Shown in pieces: positions 15,369 to 23,305 of a DNA stretch of 34,584 nt. How positions within the stretch are numbered: position 1 is the stretch's first letter; every line of letters starts with the position of its first letter. Both the position numbers and the translations under genes were made by a program. The DNA is from Phycisphaerales bacterium (GTDB lineage: Bacteria > Planctomycetota > Phycisphaerae > Phycisphaerales > UBA1924). Below the pieces are notes generated by a model that was not told the DNA's origin, ran no database searches, and saw only the letters and a program-made list of their open reading frames with translations. The stretch spans positions 1 to 34,584 of the forward strand of contig JADYYE010000146.1 of the NCBI GenBank assembly GCA_020853815.1. Reading direction: 5' to 3'.

Positions 15369-17042
15369 ATGACCTCCCCACCGATCCATGACCACCCCGA
15401 GCGTTCGCACGACGCCGCACTCGAAAGCGGCGGAGGCGGCGGCCCGCCCGTGGAGGATGAGAGTCCGAGTTCCGCGGCGGCGGAACACTCGGTCGCCGGG
15501 GCCAAGGGGGACGCCATCGGCGAGGCAGCGCGCGACGCGGGTGTCGCGCCCGTCCCCCACCGCTGGGGCGTGCTGCGCCACACCCACTACCGCACCATCT
15601 TCATCGCATCGTGTTTTTCCTACCTCGGCAACTGGTTTGAGTTCGTCGGCACGCAATGGATCGTCACCGAGAAGACCCGGCAGATGATCTGGTCGAGCTA
15701 CCTCGGGGCGGCACAGCTCTTGCCGACCGTCGTGCTGGGCCTGCTCGGCGGGATCGTGGCCGACAGCGTGAACCGGCGCACGCTCATGGTCGTCACGCAG
15801 GCCGCGATGATGGTGATCGCGCTGGGGTTCGCGCTGGTCGTGTGGATCGATCCCAGCGACGACGTCCTCCTGCGCTGGCTCTTGGTGCTGGCGCTGGCGC
15901 AGGGCGTGACGATCGCGTTCAACAACCCGGCGTGGCAGGTGCTCACGCCCCGGCTGGTGCCGCGCGACGAGCTGTACCGCGCGATCACGCTCAACGGCAT
16001 CGCGTTCAACGCCGCACGCGCGGTCGGCCCCGCCCTGGCGGGCGTCATCATGGCGCTGTGGAACCCCGTCATCCTGTTCGTCTTCAACGCCGTCACGTTC
16101 GTGATCGTGCTCGTCGCGGTGACCACCACGCCCGACGCCCCCGCGCCGCCAGAGCGCGCCGGATGGTGGAAGCGCCTCGACGTCATGTGGCGCGACACCA
16201 AGGAGGCCGCCGCGTTCATCTTCCTCCGCCCCGGCCCGCGCGCGGCGTTCCTGGCCATGGTCATCTTCGCGACCTTCGCCACCCCCATCATGCGCTTCCT
16301 CTCCATGTTCGTCAGCAACGTCTACCACAAGGACGAAAAAGTCTTCGGCGTGATGACCGGCGTCATGGGCGCCGGCGCCGTGATCGGCGGCCTGCTCATG
16401 AAGAAAGTCCCCGCCTGGTACCCCAAGCACCACTTCATCCCCCTCTCCATGCTCCTGGGCGGCATCTGGATCCTGCTCTTCTCGCTCTCAAGCGACCTCT
16501 GGATCGCCGGAACGCTCATGATCTTCGTGGGCTGGTTCTGGATGTGGGCCTTCAACTCCAGCATGGCCGCCCTGCAGTTGCTCGTGCCCGACACCATGCG
16601 CGGGCGCGTGCTGTCGGTCGTCAACGTCGCCGCGCTGGGCCTCATGCCCGCCGGCTATTTCCTCGCCAACGCCGTGGGTGAGTTCAGCGCCGCGCTCGTC
16701 AAGAAGCACTGGCCCGTGTGGTGGGACGACGGCCTGTCAACGCAACTGGGCGTCGGCCTCTGCGCCGCCGTGTGCATCGGCGCGGGAATCGTCATGCTCA
16801 TCTGGCGCACGCCCGAGGTGGACGCCCTAAAGCCCGGCGATACCGGCTACGAGCGCGTCCCCGGATTCTGGCGCGGCGTGTCGGCGGCGGTCCACAGGCC
16901 GCGACCCACGCTCGTATGTCCGAAGTGCTCGTATCCCTTCGCGCCCACGGGACAGATGCCGCCGGTCGACCAAGACGGAATGGCCCGCTGCACCGAATGC
17001 GGCACGCGCACCCGCGTCCGCCCGCCCGATCGCGCTCGTTGA
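15369..17042 (+). CDS. MFS transporter (EntS-like) with C-terminal zinc ribbon
   Basis: This 557-residue protein has an acidic, low-complexity N-terminal tail of about 60 residues, then an MFS core with roughly 10-12 membrane helices (for example TVVLGLLGGIVADSVNRRTL, the loop 2-3 motif region, and AVIGGLLMKKVPAWYPKHH). The pattern resembles the MFS_3/EntS enterobactin-exporter branch, which suggests an exporter. Unusually, the C-terminus continues beyond the last helix into a zinc ribbon with Cys517, Cys520, Cys541 and Cys544 (CPKC ... CTEC). ATG at 15369 is chosen over an open frame from 15324. The substrate is unknown. It lies on the same strand as the other zinc-ribbon gene and may be co-transcribed with it. 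Confidence 0.88.
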   Translation: MTSPPIHDHPERSHDAALESGGGGGPPVEDESPSSAAAEHSVAGAKGDAIGEAARDAGVAPVPHRWGVLRHTHYRTIFIASCFSYLGNWFEFVGTQWIVTEKTRQMIWSSYLGAAQLLPTVVLGLLGGIVADSVNRRTLMVVTQAAMMVIALGFALVVWIDPSDDVLLRWLLVLALAQGVTIAFNNPAWQVLTPRLVPRDELYRAITLNGIAFNAARAVGPALAGVIMALWNPVILFVFNAVTFVIVLVAVTTTPDAPAPPERAGWWKRLDVMWRDTKEAAAFIFLRPGPRAAFLAMVIFATFATPIMRFLSMFVSNVYHKDEKVFGVMTGVMGAGAVIGGLLMKKVPAWYPKHHFIPLSMLLGGIWILLFSLSSDLWIAGTLMIFVGWFWMWAFNSSMAALQLLVPDTMRGRVLSVVNVAALGLMPAGYFLANAVGEFSAALVKKHWPVWWDDGLSTQLGVGLCAAVCIGAGIVMLIWRTPEVDALKPGDTGYERVPGFWRGVSAAVHRPRPTLVCPKCSYPFAPTGQMPPVDQDGMARCTECGTRTRVRPPDRAR

Positions 17043-17062
17043 TCACTTCGACGGGATGATGG

Positions 17063-17641
17063 CTACTCCGCCCTCTGGGCCTTTCGTTCCTTCTCGGCCG
17101 CCTCGCCGAGCTTCCGCGCCGCTTCCGCGATCTTGGAGAAGTCGTGGCGCGAGCGGATCAGACGGTGCAGCTCGGCGCAGCTCGCATCGAGCTCCGCATA
17201 CGCCCCGGCGTTCGGGTCGTCGTCCGCGGCCCGGTCGTCGACCAGCCCGAAGAGCGAATCGACGGGCACCTCGGCGTCGAACCGCATGCCCACGTCATGC
17301 ACCGGCCCCTGCACATGAACGCAGCGGACCACCCTGGCGCCCTGCACGATCAGCGCGTTCCGGTCATCGCCGATGAAGCGAACGGCGACGCGCGTGCCGT
17401 GGTGCAGGAACCCGCCGTAGAGCATCCCCAGCCCGGTCTTCGAAACGTCCTTGACAACGGCCCGAACATGCACTTCGCCCCCGCCGGGGTGCGTGAGCAC
17501 GACCTCGATGGTGATGTTGGAGGGAACCTTGAGCCGCTTGTGCTCTCGCGAGGATCGCTCGAGTGAGACGGCGTCGTGCAGCGCGAGACGCTCGAGCAGC
17601 GCCCGACGTTCACCATCGTTGAGTTTGATCGAATCCCGCAT
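17063..17641 (-). CDS. PilZ-domain protein (possible c-di-GMP receptor)
   Basis: This protein of about 192 residues contains a PilZ domain: a basic RxxxR-type motif (SSREHKRLKVP, about residues 29-39) and the DVSKTGLGML motif (about 66-75) that corresponds to (D/N)xSxxG. Both c-di-GMP-binding elements are present, so binding is plausible. The C-terminal 60 residues are helical and charged (SRHDFSKIAEAARKLGEAAE). The start is uncertain; ATG at 17641 begins just before a short helix preceding the domain, while the frame is open to 17755. No output domain is fused, so it may act through a partner. It converges on the MFS gene with 20 nt between stops. Confidence 0.8.
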   Translation of the reverse strand: MRDSIKLNDGERRALLERLALHDAVSLERSSREHKRLKVPSNITIEVVLTHPGGGEVHVRAVVKDVSKTGLGMLYGGFLHHGTRVAVRFIGDDRNALIVQGARVVRCVHVQGPVHDVGMRFDAEVPVDSLFGLVDDRAADDDPNAGAYAELDASCAELHRLIRSRHDFSKIAEAARKLGEAAEKERKAQRAE

Positions 17642-17792
17642 CAAGGCAGCGACAACTCCCATGAGGAACGCGCCGGCGCTCGACCGGCCACGGACAGGAT
17701 GGATCGGCATCGGACCCATGATTGGTGGAGGGGCGGACCTGCAAATCCCGTGCATCAGGTCGTTCCACGAGCCGCGCCAGCGGGTATCGGCC

Positions 17793-17822
17793 TTGAAACG
17801 CGGCGATTGCCGTGGTTATCTA
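17793..17822 (+). promoter_or_regulatory. Candidate promoter of ispG
   Basis: TTGAAA (17793-17798) and TATCTA (17817-17822) are 18 nt apart; TTATCT one base earlier gives 17. The ATG lies 10 nt after the -10, so the leader would be only a few bases long, in keeping with the absence of a Shine-Dalgarno. Confidence 0.35.
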
Positions 17823-17832
17823 CCATTCGTGC

Positions 17833-19143
17833 ATGCCGACCTCGCGCCGACCGACCCGACAAGTATGTATTGGCGACACTCGCGTGGGCGTTGTAAAGAT
17901 TGGTGGCGGTCTGCCCGACCGCGACGGCAACCCCACCACCGCCGCACCCGTCAGCGTTCAGACCATGACCGCGGGCTACACGCACGAGATCGATCGGTGC
18001 GTCGCGGAGATCAACAAGCTGGCGGCGGCGGGCGCCGACATCGTGCGCGTGGCCGTGCCGGAGAAGAAGGACACCGAGGCACTCAAGGAAATCCTGCCGT
18101 GCGTCCGCGTGCCGATCGTGGCGGACGTGCATTTTCATTTCCAGCGCGCGCTGGAAGCGATCGAGGCGGGCGTTCACAAGATCCGACTCAACCCCGGCAA
18201 CATCACGGACCGCAAGCAGGTGATCGACGTGATCCAGGCCTGCAAGGGCGCGCAGGGTGGGCGCGGCATCCCGATCCGCGTTGGCGTCAACGAGGGCTCG
18301 ATCATCGAGCGCAAAGACAAAGAGAAGCGGATGAAGGAGCTCGGCGCGTTCTTCGCCGGGCACAAGCACGGCCACCTGCTCGCGATCATGATCGCCAAGC
18401 TGGAGGAATACCTCGACATCTTCTACGAGCAGGACTTCCGCGACATCGTGATCAGCGCCAAGTCGATGGACGCCGCATTCGTCGTCGACGCCTACACGGA
18501 GATCTCCAAACGCTTCGAGCACCCGCTCCACCTGGGCGTCACGCACGCCGGCCCGAAGGAGACCGGCACGATCCGGTCCGTCGTCGCGCTGGGAGGCCTC
18601 CTCATCAACGGCATCGGCGACACCATCCGCATCAGCTATGCGAACGACCCGATCTATGAGGTGCAGGACGGGCTTGAACTCCTCTACTGCCTCGGGATGC
18701 GTGAGCGCGTGGGCGTCGATCTCATCGCGTGCCCGACCTGCGGGCGAATCCAGGTCGATCTCTTCACGCTCGTGCAGGATGTCCGCAAGGCCCTCGCCGA
18801 GAAGGTGACGGTGCCGATGAAGGTCGCGGTGATGGGGTGCATCGTCAACGGCCCGGGCGAGGCCGAGGGCGCGGACGTCGCGGTCTTCGCCGGCGATCGA
18901 CGCGGCATCATCTATGTGCAGGGCGAGCGCGTCGCCAACGTGCCCGAGCCGGAGATCCTCGAGCGGCTGCTCGCCGAGTGCCTCGCGTTCCAGGACAAAG
19001 TGAGACGCGGCGAGGCCAAGCTTGGCGAGAAGAAGGTCGACATCATCCCGCCCGACCCGATCGGAGAACTCGGGAGCGGCTTCGACAAGATCGCGGGAGG
19101 ACAAGTCCAGAAGAGCGTGGGGCTGACGATCGGGAAGAGTTGA
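17833..19143 (+). CDS. ispG: 4-hydroxy-3-methylbut-2-enyl diphosphate synthase
   Basis: IspG (GcpE) performs the penultimate step of the MEP isoprenoid pathway, converting MEcPP to HMBPP with a [4Fe-4S] cluster. The N-terminal TIM barrel is recognisable from VSVQTMTAGYT (40-50) and the segment IRLNPGNIT (117-125). Cluster ligands are visible as Cys300 and Cys303 (ACPTCGR) and Cys336 (MGCIVNGPGEAEGADV), with Glu343 of the GPGE motif. At 436 residues it is longer than the roughly 370 of E. coli, mainly through a C-terminal tail of about 45 residues after the cluster domain. ATG at 17833 fits the usual short N-terminus. It appears to be transcribed alone. Confidence 0.96.
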   Translation: MPTSRRPTRQVCIGDTRVGVVKIGGGLPDRDGNPTTAAPVSVQTMTAGYTHEIDRCVAEINKLAAAGADIVRVAVPEKKDTEALKEILPCVRVPIVADVHFHFQRALEAIEAGVHKIRLNPGNITDRKQVIDVIQACKGAQGGRGIPIRVGVNEGSIIERKDKEKRMKELGAFFAGHKHGHLLAIMIAKLEEYLDIFYEQDFRDIVISAKSMDAAFVVDAYTEISKRFEHPLHLGVTHAGPKETGTIRSVVALGGLLINGIGDTIRISYANDPIYEVQDGLELLYCLGMRERVGVDLIACPTCGRIQVDLFTLVQDVRKALAEKVTVPMKVAVMGCIVNGPGEAEGADVAVFAGDRRGIIYVQGERVANVPEPEILERLLAECLAFQDKVRRGEAKLGEKKVDIIPPDPIGELGSGFDKIAGGQVQKSVGLTIGKS

Positions 19144-19199
19144 GGGTGACGTGGGAGGCACTGGGCGCTGGCACCTAGAGATGCAGAAGAGATGAAGTA

Positions 19200-19221
19200 A
19201 GGAACTATGCTTGGAGTTCCT
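19200..19221 (+). terminator. Hairpin downstream of ispG
   Basis: AGGAACT (19200-19206) pairs perfectly with AGTTCCT (19215-19221) across an 8-nt loop, 57 nt after the ispG stop. No U-tract follows, so it could be a rho-assisted end or another RNA element rather than a true factor-independent terminator. Confidence 0.35.
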
Positions 19222-19311
19222 GATTCGGCAAGCGTTCGTGAATGAGCACGGCGACCGTGCGCGAATCTCTTGATTGACGACACGCCGACGTGTCAGCCGA
19301 TAGTCAGAATC

Positions 19312-20340
19312 ATGCTCGCCTTCATCAAGCACTCGCGTGAGTCCGCCTTGCTCCGTGCGGAGGTTTATTGCTCGCTCGCGCGGGCCGCCACGTCTCTCTT
19401 GGGCTGCGCGCTGCTCATCAATGCTCTCGTGGGCCTTCTGGCAAAGCACCTTGACGCGACGGAGTGGATCATTGATCTCCGCGGCATGAGCGGGCCGCTC
19501 CGCGTGGTGCTGTTGTTCGCCTGCGGCGTGGCCTTCACGATCGTGGGTTTGAGTAGCAAGCCCGGCAGGCTCCCAGTGATGGCCATGCGAGTCGCCGCAG
19601 GATCCATAGCGATCGTCGCCTGCATCGACGTCGCTCGGTTCTACTCCTTGCTGGCGAGTTCGAGGATCTCGAGCGAACTTCCCGTGCCCTTCTCGCTGTT
19701 TGTGGCGGGCATCGCAGCGTGGCTGGGACTTCGGGGTTGGAGCAGCACGATCTCCCACCCCCGTGGGGTCGCCGTGCTAACGCTTGCGGTAGCCCCGGTT
19801 TGGCTTGCGCTGTTCCTGCTCGGCCAAGTCGTGCTTTTCGGGTCAACGAATTACGCACGGAAGGCGGATGCGATTGTCGTGCTCGGAGCGCGAGTCTACG
19901 CCGACGGAACGCCGTCGTTGGCCCTGGAGGATCGCGTCGGCACCGGTGTTCACCTGTACAACGAGGGCTTGGCACCGCGTCTGATCATGTCGGGAGGGCC
20001 CGGTGACGGGAGAATCTCCGAGCCGGTGGCGATGAAGACTCTCGCTGAATCGCTCGGTGTTCCATCGTCCGCGATTCTGCTGGATGAAGGCGGGCTAAAC
20101 ACCGAGAAGACCGCGGAATACCTGGTGGCGCACGGTCGGTTGTCGCGCGTTCTGGCCGTCAGCCATGGCTACCACCTAGCTCGGGTCAAGATCGCTTTCG
20201 AGCGTCGCGGAATCCGCGTCTCCACGGTCCCGGCGGACGAGTCTCGAATGTTGACACGCAAACCGCTCTTTGTCGCCAGAGAGGTCGTGGCACTCGGCGT
20301 GTACTACTTCAGACCCATGCTAAGGGCGATCATCGGATGA
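19312..20340 (+). CDS. DUF218 (YdcF/ElyC-like) membrane protein
   Basis: This 342-residue protein has an N-terminal region of about six hydrophobic segments (to residue 178) followed by a DUF218 domain: ADAIVVLGARV (185-195), RLIMSGGPGDG (223-233), a LDEGGLNTEKTAEY segment and AVSHGYHLARVKIAFERRG. The arrangement resembles YdcF, SanA and ElyC, proteins linked to cell-envelope maintenance; the biochemical activity is not well defined. ATG at 19312 is preferred to a TTG at 19270. GATAGT lies 7 nt before the ATG with TTGACG 19 nt further up, so a short-leader transcript is possible. Downstream, the TraB-like gene converges. Confidence 0.88.
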   Translation: MLAFIKHSRESALLRAEVYCSLARAATSLLGCALLINALVGLLAKHLDATEWIIDLRGMSGPLRVVLLFACGVAFTIVGLSSKPGRLPVMAMRVAAGSIAIVACIDVARFYSLLASSRISSELPVPFSLFVAGIAAWLGLRGWSSTISHPRGVAVLTLAVAPVWLALFLLGQVVLFGSTNYARKADAIVVLGARVYADGTPSLALEDRVGTGVHLYNEGLAPRLIMSGGPGDGRISEPVAMKTLAESLGVPSSAILLDEGGLNTEKTAEYLVAHGRLSRVLAVSHGYHLARVKIAFERRGIRVSTVPADESRMLTRKPLFVAREVVALGVYYFRPMLRAIIG

Positions 20341-20462
20341 TCCTCGAACGGAGCGCCCTCGGGGGGGCGAACTCAAAGTACACGCCCCCTGCCCGCACCA
20401 ACGCGCAACCTAGCAGCCTTGACCACGCCACCCGGCACATGCGAACCGCGATTGACCGGCCG

Positions 20463-21863
20463 CTACTTCCCCGCCGGCTTCTTCTTCCCCGCCGCCTTCT
20501 GGCGCTCGATCATCTGCGTCATCATCTGGCGGTACTGGCGCGCCTGCTGGGGCGACATGCCCGCCTTGGTGACTTCCATGCTGATCGCGGGGAACCAGCG
20601 ATCGCTCTCGAATCGATAGCCGAACTCCTGCGTCAGGTGCTTCTCGAGATCGGGCAGGTGCCCCGCGCCATAGAACAGCGCGACCGACTCCACGTTCTTC
20701 TCATCCTTCAGGATCGCGCGGAGATCATCGAGCACGGCCGCGTTGCGGTCCAGCACGATCACGCTCATCAGCTTGCCCTGCTCGCCGCCCTGGGCCTCCA
20801 TCAGTTCGTCTGCGTGCGAGAGCATCTCCATCATCATGAGCTTCACGCTCGACTGCATCTGCGGGCTGGCCTTGATGAAGTTGAGCAGGAAGCCCGCGAA
20901 CTTGGCCATCATCGAGCTCCCGTCCAACATGCGGAAGAGTTCCTCGCCCGAGGCGCCGGCCTCCTGCAGCTTGCGCTGCACCTGGTCGATCGACATGTCG
21001 CTGTTGCGCCAGTTGGGCTTGCTGTAGTCGATGGCCGCGAGCTGGAACTCGAGCCCGAGCGCCGACGCGAGTTTGGTCTGGATCCCCTCCTGCCGCTCGC
21101 CCACCTCGCTGTCGGTGAGCGGCTTCTGCTGGCTGAGCTTCAGGTCGGTCGCAAATCCCTCGCCGCCGGGCGCGTCGTCGCTCCCGCGGCTGGTGAGGTC
21201 GAACGTCGCGCCGTCGGGCGCGGCGATATAGCCGATCGGATGATCCCAGCCGTCGTTCCGCGCGCCGTGCAGCGCGCGAGAGATCGGGCGCGGCAGGCTT
21301 TGCTCCAGATCGTCGAGCGACGCGGGGAGCGACTTGCTCGCTCGGCGTGATTGCTCGATCAGGATACCGAGCAGGCGCAGGCGTCGCTCCGTGAGCTTGG
21401 CGCGTTCCTCGTCGGTGGTCGCGGCGCCGCGCGCGTCGCCCGCCCCGCCCGGCTTGACTCCCTCGAAGAGCACGATCGATTGCTGGTTGAGGAACTCCTG
21501 GAGCGCGTCGTAGTACGCGCGATCGCCGATGTGCGTGACGCCGACCAGGTGAACAATCGGCCCGGCATCGCTGGGCTTGAACGTGCGCGTCACGGTCTCC
21601 ATGCGCACGATCGCGCCGTCCTTCTCCTCCACCACGCGGGCCAGCAAGAGCGCCGCGTCCTTGGCCGCGGGCTGAGCGACCTGCTGAGCGGCCGGTTGCG
21701 TTCCCGAATGGGCTCCCGACGCCGCGTTCTGCCCCGCGACCGCGCCGGGAGCCAGGCTCATGAACGCATGGCACGCCACGATGACCAGCACCAGGCCACG
21801 CCACGCCGGGCGCCCCGAAACAGCAGGCGTGGAAAAGCCAAAACGCAGAGCGGTATCGCGCAT
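20463..21863 (-). CDS. Exported TraB/GumN-fold protein with inserted pseudopilin-like domain
   Basis: This 466-residue protein has an N-terminal export signal (residues 20-43). Two halves of a TraB/GumN-type domain are visible: VHLVGVTHIGDRAYYDAL (104-121, GxxH with His111) and VLFEGVK (131-137, Glu134), then, far later, RNAAVLDDL (373-381) and LFYGAGHLPDL (396-406, His402). In between, about residues 160-245, lies a segment like the C-terminal domain of type II secretion pseudopilin GspG: LPASLDDLEQ, NDGWDHPIGYIAAPDG and the TSRGSDDAPGGEG motif that in GspG forms a calcium site. The pseudopilin N-terminal helix is absent. An AGGAG sequence 6-10 nt upstream fixes ATG 21863. TraB relatives are predicted metal-dependent hydrolases; activity here is unproven. 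Confidence 0.85.
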   Translation of the reverse strand: MRDTALRFGFSTPAVSGRPAWRGLVLVIVACHAFMSLAPGAVAGQNAASGAHSGTQPAAQQVAQPAAKDAALLLARVVEEKDGAIVRMETVTRTFKPSDAGPIVHLVGVTHIGDRAYYDALQEFLNQQSIVLFEGVKPGGAGDARGAATTDEERAKLTERRLRLLGILIEQSRRASKSLPASLDDLEQSLPRPISRALHGARNDGWDHPIGYIAAPDGATFDLTSRGSDDAPGGEGFATDLKLSQQKPLTDSEVGERQEGIQTKLASALGLEFQLAAIDYSKPNWRNSDMSIDQVQRKLQEAGASGEELFRMLDGSSMMAKFAGFLLNFIKASPQMQSSVKLMMMEMLSHADELMEAQGGEQGKLMSVIVLDRNAAVLDDLRAILKDEKNVESVALFYGAGHLPDLEKHLTQEFGYRFESDRWFPAISMEVTKAGMSPQQARQYRQMMTQMIERQKAAGKKKPAGK

Positions 21864-21940
21864 GGAGGACTCCTGTGCCATCGGCCGCTGGATCAAACCG
21901 TTCGCGGCCTCGGATCGTTGCACCATACTCTTCGCAACGC

Positions 21941-22714
21941 ATGGCCTACCAAACGGGAACCGCCCATCGCTCGACAAATCCGTGCTTCGACGTCAGCGAC
22001 GACGCCCTCCGCGCCGCACGGCGTTCGCTGGCTGAGTCACCCGCGAACCTGCCCAGGCCGCTGGTCGTGCTCGCGGGCTGGCGCTCGCCTCCCATGCCGG
22101 ACGGCGGAGTGCTCGCTCGCCTCGGGCCGATGATCCCGGGCGCGCGCGACACGCTGAGCATCACCTACGCCTCGCTCTGGACCATCGAAAGCGCCGCACG
22201 CCGCGTGGTGGCGCGCGTGCAGGAACGCTTCCCACAAGCCGGCACGAGCGACACGACCGAGGTCGACGTCATCGCGATCTCGATGGGCGGCCTGGTCGCT
22301 CGGCTGGCCGCGAGCGACGCGTTCGCAAAGTCACAGCGTCGCCTGCGCATCGCAAGGCTCTTCACGCTCGCAACACCTCATCGCGGCGCGAGGCTCGCGT
22401 CGCTGATCCGCCCCGATCCCGCCGCCGCCGCCATGCGACCGGGCTCCGAATTCCTGCGCTCGCTCGACGATGATCTTGCCCGCGCGACATTCGACCTGAC
22501 GTGCTACGCGCAGCTCCGCGATTGGTGGGTCGGGGCGCGGAACACGTCGCCGCCGGGGCGCGTGCCGATCTGGTGCGAGCCGCGCGGCGCGTTCGGGCGC
22601 TGGCTCAGCCACTTTGCGATCAACTTCAATCCGCGCGTTCTGACGGACGGGGCGTTGCGCTTGCGCGGGATGACGCCGCTCTCGCGCGAGGGCGCCGCGC
22701 CGCCGACGGACTGA
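21941..22714 (+). CDS. Alpha/beta-hydrolase, lipase-like
   Basis: This 257-residue protein carries an alpha/beta-hydrolase core: PLVVLAGWRSPP (40-51) for strand 3 and the oxyanion region, VDVIAISMGGLVARLAA (108-124) with the nucleophile Ser114, and FTLATPHRGARLASL soon after, typical of lipases and PGAP1-like esterases. The elbow is AxSxG (Ala112-Ile-Ser-Met-Gly) rather than GxSxG, as in some Bacillus lipases. The catalytic Asp and His are not obvious by eye. No signal peptide is seen. ATG at 21941 lies 77 nt from the divergent TraB-like gene. Substrate unknown. Confidence 0.82.
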   Translation: MAYQTGTAHRSTNPCFDVSDDALRAARRSLAESPANLPRPLVVLAGWRSPPMPDGGVLARLGPMIPGARDTLSITYASLWTIESAARRVVARVQERFPQAGTSDTTEVDVIAISMGGLVARLAASDAFAKSQRRLRIARLFTLATPHRGARLASLIRPDPAAAAMRPGSEFLRSLDDDLARATFDLTCYAQLRDWWVGARNTSPPGRVPIWCEPRGAFGRWLSHFAINFNPRVLTDGALRLRGMTPLSREGAAPPTD

Positions 22715-22717
22715 GCA

Positions 22718-23305
22718 TCACCGCTTGCCCGCGCGTGCCTTCCGGCGCGGCTTGTTGAGGTGGGCCAGGAACTTGCCGCGGATGATCTCGAGCATGCGCT
22801 TCGACGTCGGCGTCAGCTTGCTCTTGGCGTCCTCGGAATCGTCGAAAACCTCCGGGCAACCCAGGCGGGCCGCCGCGTCGCGCGCGCCCTCCCGCGAAGC
22901 GCCCTCCAGCGTGGCCAGGGACTTCTCGCCGATCCTTCGGAAGCTCTCGCGGCTGACCATCGCCGCCATCGCTCCCGCGGGGCTCCCGGCCATCGCGACG
23001 ATCGCGCGCACCTCGCGGGCGCTGAACCCGATCACGCGGGCAAGCTCGTGCAGCGCCCGCTCTTCGGGCGATTGAGAGTTCCGGCGCGCCGCGCCCCGGC
23101 GAACCGCCCACGCGCCGATCAACGCAAGCCCGAGAAACGCACCGACCCAGGGCGACCACGACAACGCGCCCTCGATCCACGTCGGCGCGGGCACGGGCGG
23201 TGCTTCGCCCGTTTCGAGCTTGATCGGAGTTGGCTGAGCGGCGACCAGGCGTGAGAGCGCCAGGCAAAAGGCGACCGCGACATTTCGGTGAACCGCGCAA
23301 CTCAC
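22718..23305 (-). CDS. Membrane protein of unknown function, coupled to a HEAT-repeat gene
   Basis: This 195-residue protein starts with a hydrophobic segment (about 8-23) that could be a signal peptide, then has a second membrane helix (about 50-68, SPWVGAFLGLALIGAWAVRRG). The remainder is cytoplasmic if the second helix is a stop-transfer: an EERALHELARVIGFS helix resembling a small helical domain, and a very basic tail (NKPRRKARAGKR). I do not recognise the family. The start is GTG at 23305 and overlaps the stop of the HEAT-repeat gene by 4 nt (GTGA), which implies translational coupling and a shared function. Confidence 0.72.
   Translation of the reverse strand: MSCAVHRNVAVAFCLALSRLVAAQPTPIKLETGEAPPVPAPTWIEGALSWSPWVGAFLGLALIGAWAVRRGAARRNSQSPEERALHELARVIGFSAREVRAIVAMAGSPAGAMAAMVSRESFRRIGEKSLATLEGASREGARDAAARLGCPEVFDDSEDAKSKLTPTSKRMLEIIRGKFLAHLNKPRRKARAGKR

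Noticed and set aside
19167-19184. Sigma-54 promoter (TGGCAC ... TGC)
   Set aside because: The GG to GC spacing is 11 rather than 10, and the site is not placed close to a start codon.
20337-21350. Plus-strand frame of 337 residues opposite the TraB-like gene
   Set aside because: It is low-complexity Leu/Arg/His-rich translation without motifs; the minus-strand gene has family motifs and a Shine-Dalgarno.
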